Source: Paenibacillus sinensis
GTDB taxonomy: Bacteria; Bacillota; Bacilli; Paenibacillales; Paenibacillaceae
DNA length: 64,000 nucleotides
Reading direction: 5' to 3'
Assembly (NCBI RefSeq): GCF_019904155.1
Contig: NZ_JAHCMB010000225.1
Span: forward strand, 5,700 to 69,699
Shown here: positions 59,861 to 64,000 of the stretch, in pieces
Layout: every line of letters starts with the position of its first letter
How positions within the stretch are numbered: the stretch's first letter is position 1
Position numbers and translations under genes: made by a program
The notes under the pieces: generated by a model
Databases searched by the model: none
What the model saw: only the letters and a program-made list of their open reading frames with translations
What the model was told of the DNA's origin: nothing

Positions 59861-60245
59861 GGGCTATGAGCTTTCGATGACCGATTTGGATAAAGGGATC
59901 GAGTTCTCTTTTTGACATGCTGAGGGAGACGGTATACAGCAAGCTGGAAGAGGTGACCTCCTTCGACTGATTCCTGTCCCCTGACGGCGATGTTCTGGCT
60001 TTCGCCTGCGGGCTCATAGCGGAGCGCAAACAGGCGCTGTTCAAGGAAGAGGACGACTCTGTTACCGATCTTCCCGTCAAGCGGCCTTACATAAGCCTGC
60101 CCTCAGTCATATGGAGCAAGGACGGCAAGACGGTCGTATATCGCCGAGTATCCTTCCGACCAATTCAAGCTGTACAGGTACGTTCTTGGCGAACCGGACG
60201 TCCGGGAAATCCAAGGATGTCCCGAGGAGCGAATTGAAGCAATAC
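59861..60245 (+). pseudogene. Decayed beta-propeller-type gene fragment
   Basis: Coding-like sequence broken three times. GYELSMTDLDKGIEFSF runs into a stop after a five-T run (59909-59913); dropping one T restores DMLRETVYSKLEEVTSFD. A TGA at 59968-59970 then stands where Trp would fit, followed by LSPDGDVLAFACG and WSKDGKTVVY. The frame shifts near 60140 to give DQFKLYRYVLGEPDVREI. SPDG/SKDG repeats suggest a WD40/PD40-like blade protein. The start and most of the body are missing. Confidence 0.7.
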
Positions 60246-60259
60246 CTATCTGTTCCAAT

Positions 60260-60303
60260 AAAAGAGGGGAAGCTCCGTCTCATGAGGAGCTTCCCCTCTT
60301 TTC
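60260..60303 (+). terminator. Rho-independent terminator
   Basis: A perfect 17-bp stem (AAAAGAGGGGAAGCTCC) with a 9-nt loop and TTTT end. It probably belonged to the decayed gene upstream. Confidence 0.85.
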
Positions 60304-60545
60304 GGTCTATGTCCTGCTCTCCGCCTGCAAGAGCTTGCCCCGCTTCTTTACGGGCATATTTGCATTTTCAGCTAATTTATGTATTGCATACGGGTCCAAC
60401 CGGCCGGGTAAGGGTATGAAAGACGAGATTTTACGTAAAGCTGAAACACATGGCTGGTTATGCCGTATAGCTTAGAGAGTGCGGAGAGCCACAGAGTAGG
60501 GTAGAATAAAATGTAGTGTCAAATGCAGGCGAATGGAGAGAGACA

Positions 60546-61568
60546 ATGGAATTGCTTAAGCGTTATTTTTCGAACTTGACGGTCCGCAGATTCGGGGTTT
60601 TACTGCTGGTATGCTTGCTGCTGTACGGGATTCGGGATATGCTCAATCTGGTGCTGCTTACGTTTCTGATCGCTTATATCATGAACAGCTTCCAGGTGCT
60701 GCTGAGCAAGCGGATCAGCCGCTATATGCGAGTGAACAGTAAAGTGATCATTATTATCCTTTATTTGGCGATGATTACAACGCTCGTGCTGGCGCTGGTT
60801 CATTATCTGCCCAAGGTATTCGACCAGGTCAAGCAGTTGACCAACTTCCTCATCTCATTGACTCCGGACAACATTCCGCAGAATGATATCGTCCAATATT
60901 TGTTCACCACGGTGAAAGATCTTAATTATGAGAAGTACCTGCAAGGTGGTTTCAATTATATTACAACGATCGGCAACTGGGGCACGACGTTTGTGCTGTC
61001 GATTATTCTAAGCTTTGTCTTCATTCTGGAAAAAAACCGGATCGTGTCTTTCACCTCCCGGATGAAGAACAGCAAAATTGCGTGGTTCTACAACGAGCTG
61101 GAATACTTCGGGCAGAAATTCATTCTGTCCTTCGGCAAGGTGATCGAGGCGCAGATTCTGATCGCGCTGTTCAATACATCGTTTACCGTGATCGGACTGA
61201 CCATCCTCGGCTTCCCGTACTTGTTCGCGCTGGGCGTCATGATCTTCCTGCTCAGTCTCATTCCGGTGGCCGGATTTATCATCTCGCTCATTCCGCTGTG
61301 CATCATCGGCTACAACATTGGCGGCCTGATGATGGTGGTGTATGTGCTGATCATGATCGCTGTACTGCACTTTATCGAAGGCTACTTCCTGAACCCGAAG
61401 CTGATGTCCTCCAAGATGAATCTGCCGATGTTCTACACGTTCATTGTGCTGTTGTTCTCCGAACATTATCTGGGCGTGTGGGGCCTGATTCTTGGCATTC
61501 CGATCTTCGTGTTCGTGCTGGATATTCTGGACATCAAGCGCGGGAAGGCGGATGGGAAAGAGGCCTAG
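60546..61568 (+). CDS. AI-2E family transporter (YdbI/TqsA-like)
   Basis: A 340-residue membrane protein with about seven to eight helices. Early helices are followed by a soluble-looking middle (about 95-150) and the conserved GKVIEAQILIALFNTSFTVIGLTILGFPYLFALGVMIFLLSLIPVAG block. HFIEGYFLNPKLMSSKMNLP near the C-terminus is the family signature. Some members export autoinducer-2; others are Na+/H+ antiporters, so function here is open. ATG 60546 is chosen because GGAGAGAG lies 4 nt upstream. Confidence 0.9.
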   Translation: MELLKRYFSNLTVRRFGVLLLVCLLLYGIRDMLNLVLLTFLIAYIMNSFQVLLSKRISRYMRVNSKVIIIILYLAMITTLVLALVHYLPKVFDQVKQLTNFLISLTPDNIPQNDIVQYLFTTVKDLNYEKYLQGGFNYITTIGNWGTTFVLSIILSFVFILEKNRIVSFTSRMKNSKIAWFYNELEYFGQKFILSFGKVIEAQILIALFNTSFTVIGLTILGFPYLFALGVMIFLLSLIPVAGFIISLIPLCIIGYNIGGLMMVVYVLIMIAVLHFIEGYFLNPKLMSSKMNLPMFYTFIVLLFSEHYLGVWGLILGIPIFVFVLDILDIKRGKADGKEA

Positions 61569-61616
61569 GTGTGAAAGCCGATGGAGCTGTAATAGGATCA
61601 AATTATAAGTTAGAGA

Positions 61617-61655
61617 GAAGCCAATCCTTGCGGGGGTTGGTTTCTTTGTGTTTTG
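61617..61655 (+). terminator. Terminator after the AI-2E family gene
   Basis: GAAGCCAATCC pairs with GGGTTGGTTTC through G-T pairs, followed by TTTGTGTTTT. Confidence 0.6.
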
Positions 61656-61692
61656 ACTTCCATACGATGTCAATGACGGCTACGGACGAGTG

Positions 61693-62001
61693 ATGGATGA
61701 GAAGCCCGCCGAGCTGAGCATCGATTCGCCCGAGGGTGCAAGATCCTTCCCTGTCGGGAATGCGGTAACAGACCCCTTGTTCGGACAAATCAACAGCATA
61801 TCCGAACGGATTTTGCTGGTCAGCGCTCAGGATTACGCATGGATTGCCGCTAACAGCGACAGCTATAAAATCGGCGGGTTTCTGCATGCCTATGATTTCT
61901 CCGATTGGCGGCATTCAAAGGGCATTGTAGAGGATGTGGCGAAGAAGCTGCACGAGCAGAACGGGGGCGATCCGCAGGAGGCGATGGTGAGTATGGAGTG
62001 A
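61693..62001 (+). CDS. Hypothetical protein, possibly a gene remnant
   Basis: A 102-residue frame with normal codon use but no recognised domain. It reads SAQDYAWIAANSDSYKIGGFLHAYDFSDW in the middle and ends EQNGGDPQEAMVSME. There is no good ribosome-binding site before ATG 61693 and no membrane segment or signal peptide. It lies alone between the AI-2E family terminator and the solute-binding protein gene. It may be a true small protein or the tail of a lost larger gene. Confidence 0.35.
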   Translation: MDEKPAELSIDSPEGARSFPVGNAVTDPLFGQINSISERILLVSAQDYAWIAANSDSYKIGGFLHAYDFSDWRHSKGIVEDVAKKLHEQNGGDPQEAMVSME

Positions 62002-62189
62002 TTCAAAGGGCAGTTTTGCTGCTTCCTGTGCATGTATGTGACCAGCGTCTGCAGCCGCTCGGTCAGGGGCTTGCAGGCGTTTTGTGCATACCTATAAAAA
62101 ACAAACCTCAATCCTTTATTTTACATCTTGTTGGAAGCGCTGTACTGAATAATAATGAAGACATCACAAAGCACAGGGGGTTACGATAA

Positions 62190-63548
62190 ATGGCTACAGG
62201 AAAGCGATTTAAAATGCTGTCCATCGCATTAACCGCCGCCATGGCGCTGAGCTTGACAGCATGTGGAAGTTCGAATAACAACGATGGAAATACATCATCA
62301 TCCAGCGCCAGCCCAAGCTCGGGAAGCACTGGCGGAGGAGACAGCGGCAAGAAGGTCACGATTACCTTTCAGAACATCTACCCGGACCCGACGACACCCA
62401 ACTACAAGATGGTGCGCCAGCTGGTCAGCCAGTACGAGAAGGAACATCCCAATGTCCACATTGAACTGGATACGCTGAACACCGACCAGCAGAAAGTGAA
62501 GCTGAAGACCCAGGCGGCTTCCAAGGAAATTCCCGATATTACGATGGTCAACCCCGCGGCGCAGATGAAGCCGTTCGTCGATGCCGGTCTGCTCGCTCCG
62601 CTCAACGATGTCATCGACAAGGGCGGACTGAAGGACACCTATCAAGCCGGATTGCTCGACTATTACAGCTTCAACAACAATGTGTATGCGCTGCCGGACG
62701 GCAACAATATCGAGGTCGTCTTCTATAACAAAGACCTGTTCCAGAAGGCCGGCATCTCGTCACCGCCGACGACGTTCGACGAATTCCTGCAGGATGTGAA
62801 GACTCTGAAAGCCAAAGGCATTACGCCGCTGGCCATCGGAGAGAAGGATTCCTGGACCGGTTCGTTCCTCTTCATGAACATTCTGCTCCGCACGAACGGC
62901 GGCCCCGGATTCCTGAAGGATGTTGTTGACGGCAAGAAGACCTTCAATGACCCCGCCTTTATCGAAGCGGTCGACCGCTTCCAGGATCTCGTTCAGGCCG
63001 GTGCATTCCCGGACGGCGCGACATCGATTGACGCCAACGCAGGCGGCAACATCTTCAAATCCGGCAAGGCGGCCATGTGGATCATCGGCACCTGGGAGAC
63101 GGGCGCCATCGACGCTTCCTCCGTTGCCGGCAAGGTCGGAGCGTTCCAGTTCCCGACCGTTGACGGCAAGGGCGATCCGAACGAATTCATGCTGGCTCCA
63201 GGCAGCGCGTTCGCGATTTCGGCCAACAGCGAGCATCTGCAGGAGACCAAGGACTTCCTGAACTATTTCACGCTGAACCTGCCGAAGACGCAGTTCGACC
63301 TGAAGAATGCGGTCGGCATTGGTCAGAAGGTTGACGGCGACCTGAAGGCTGCCGGTTATTCCGATCTGGCTATCACCGTTGCCGGTCTGTTCAACCAGGT
63401 CAAAGGCGGGGATCTCTCCTTCGACAATACGATGAACCCGGCAACCTCGCAGGTGCATCTCAGCAGTATCCAGAATCTGTTCGTGCAAAAAGTGGATTCC
63501 GCTCAGGTCGCCAAGGAGCATCAATCTGCATACGAATCCAATAAATAG
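62190..63548 (+). CDS. ABC transporter solute-binding lipoprotein, family 1 (sugar type)
   Basis: A 452-residue lipoprotein. The lipobox LTAC puts the lipidated Cys at residue 25, followed by a Ser/Asn/Gly-rich tether to about residue 52. The mature fold is a family 1 binding protein, with NPNVHIELDTLNTDQQ-like and VYALPDGNNIEVVFYNKDLF segments and FKSGKAAMWIIGTWE. It would capture an oligosaccharide outside the membrane. A MalF-type permease gene follows, separated by a short hairpin. The sugar is unknown. Confidence 0.93.
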   Translation: MATGKRFKMLSIALTAAMALSLTACGSSNNNDGNTSSSSASPSSGSTGGGDSGKKVTITFQNIYPDPTTPNYKMVRQLVSQYEKEHPNVHIELDTLNTDQQKVKLKTQAASKEIPDITMVNPAAQMKPFVDAGLLAPLNDVIDKGGLKDTYQAGLLDYYSFNNNVYALPDGNNIEVVFYNKDLFQKAGISSPPTTFDEFLQDVKTLKAKGITPLAIGEKDSWTGSFLFMNILLRTNGGPGFLKDVVDGKKTFNDPAFIEAVDRFQDLVQAGAFPDGATSIDANAGGNIFKSGKAAMWIIGTWETGAIDASSVAGKVGAFQFPTVDGKGDPNEFMLAPGSAFAISANSEHLQETKDFLNYFTLNLPKTQFDLKNAVGIGQKVDGDLKAAGYSDLAITVAGLFNQVKGGDLSFDNTMNPATSQVHLSSIQNLFVQKVDSAQVAKEHQSAYESNK

Positions 63549-63582
63549 AAGAAACCTTAGAGTTTAAGCGGCAAGGCGTAGT

Positions 63583-63608
63583 GGGGGGCCCAACTTTAGG
63601 GCCTCCCC
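63583..63608 (+). other. Intra-operon hairpin between binding protein and permease
   Basis: GGGGGGCCC and GGGCCTCCCC pair (one bulged base) around a 7-nt loop with no T tract. Such structures often raise the binding-protein to permease mRNA ratio, which is inference here. Confidence 0.5.
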
Positions 63609-63642
63609 GGCGCCGAATCCGGGGATAAAGGGGCGGAGAACT

Positions 63643-64000
63643 ATGAAAGTACTGAAGGTGCCTGCACGGACGATAGCCGTCTTCGTGCTGCCTTGTCTAG
63701 TGTTATATGTATGTCTTGTATTTATGCCGATCGCTGTATCGTTCTATACCGGTCTTCTTCAATGGGACGGCATTACCGGCGCGAAATTTGTAGGACTAGC
63801 CAATTTCAAGACGATGTTCACAAGCGACCCCGTCTTCTGGCCGGCGGTCCGGCATACGCTGCTGTACGCCGTGGCGTCCATGCTGGAAATCCCGCTCTGT
63901 CTGTGGATGGCCATTATGCTGAGCCGTCATGTGAAGAAGGGCAATACGCTCGTTTCGATTTATTTTACACCCGTCATCCTGTCGATCGTGATCATCGGAC
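63643..64000 (+). CDS. ABC transporter permease, MalF/UgpA type (partial, runs off the window)
   Basis: The first 119 residues of a sugar permease. The N-terminus is basic (MKVLKVPART), then a first helix (IAVFVLPCLVLYVCLVFMPIAV), SFYTGLLQWDG, FVGLANFKTMF and the start of the membrane domain (RHTLLYAVASMLEIPLCL). This order is typical of MalF-like permeases. GGGGCGGAGAACT precedes ATG 63643. It pairs with the upstream solute-binding lipoprotein; a second permease is expected beyond the edge. Confidence 0.92.
   Translation, partial: MKVLKVPARTIAVFVLPCLVLYVCLVFMPIAVSFYTGLLQWDGITGAKFVGLANFKTMFTSDPVFWPAVRHTLLYAVASMLEIPLCLWMAIMLSRHVKKGNTLVSIYFTPVILSIVIIG

Noticed and set aside
1..64000. tRNA, rRNA, tmRNA, SRP RNA or RNase P RNA genes
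   Set aside because: None of their conserved sequence elements was found by eye on either strand; a tool search could still find a small one.

Overview
The window looks like the chromosome of a spore-forming, probably nitrogen-fixing Paenibacillus. The evidence is a GC-rich Firmicute style with strong AGGAGG-type ribosome sites, the prkA-yhbH-spoVR sporulation trio, an SLH-anchored subtilisin, a secreted GH5 mannanase, CtsR boxes, stalk-domain (copper amine oxidase N-terminal-like) proteins, and two nitrogenase-accessory-type genes plus a modD homologue. I saw no rRNA, tRNA, CRISPR array, prophage or insertion sequence.

Layout. 0-3.7 kb: iron/cobalamin-type ABC ATPase, MATE exporter, and an ArsC-like nitrogenase-associated protein followed by a NifX-like protein. 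3.7-5.8 kb: two glycosyltransferases. 6.1-11.1 kb: spoVR, yhbH and prkA on the minus strand. 11.5-12.4 kb: modD. 12.6-15.8 kb: a tightly overlapping operon of a citrate-synthase-like enzyme, a YrdC/Sua5-like enzyme and an MFS transporter. Both enzymes lack normally conserved substrate-binding residues, and this is the best candidate here for an undescribed biosynthetic pathway. 15.8-18.4 kb: UPF0173 hydrolase, PaaX-type regulator and a YebC-family protein. 18.5-20.9 kb: a TetR-controlled ABC exporter with two matching operators. 21-28 kb: udk, a DsrE/threonine-aldolase-like pair, ald with its activator adeR, and an AllC-like amidohydrolase.

28-32 kb: a 1372-residue S8 protease with three SLH repeats. 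33-38.5 kb: an SNF2 helicase and SWIM zinc-finger pair. 38.6-41.5 kb: a 7TM-DISM diguanylate cyclase and a permuted NlpC/P60-like protein, next to a structured, possibly transcribed intergenic region. 41.9-43.4 kb: a DHA2 exporter. 43.9-45.9 kb: the alkylation-repair operon adaA-ogt-alkA. 46.1-48 kb: a NarL-type two-component system, then a CPBP protease. 49.4-54.3 kb: the heat-shock block hsp20, dnaJ-like and clpB, with two CtsR boxes before hsp20 and a degenerate repeat array before clpB. 54.5-56.4 kb: an MFS exporter and an isochorismatase-like hydrolase. 56.5-58.1 kb: the mannanase with a putative cre site. 58.6-60.3 kb: a stalk-domain protein and a decayed beta-propeller-type pseudogene. 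60.5-64 kb: an AI-2E-type transporter and the start of a sugar ABC importer that runs off the window.

Genes working together: prkA-yhbH-spoVR in sporulation; ald-adeR in alanine use; adaA-ogt-alkA in repair of methylated DNA; hsp20/dnaJ/clpB in disaggregation under CtsR; the TetR regulator with its ABC exporter; the solute-binding protein with its permease. A 94-bp intergenic repeat occurs twice, near 3.1 and 28.0 kb, both times directly after a terminator.
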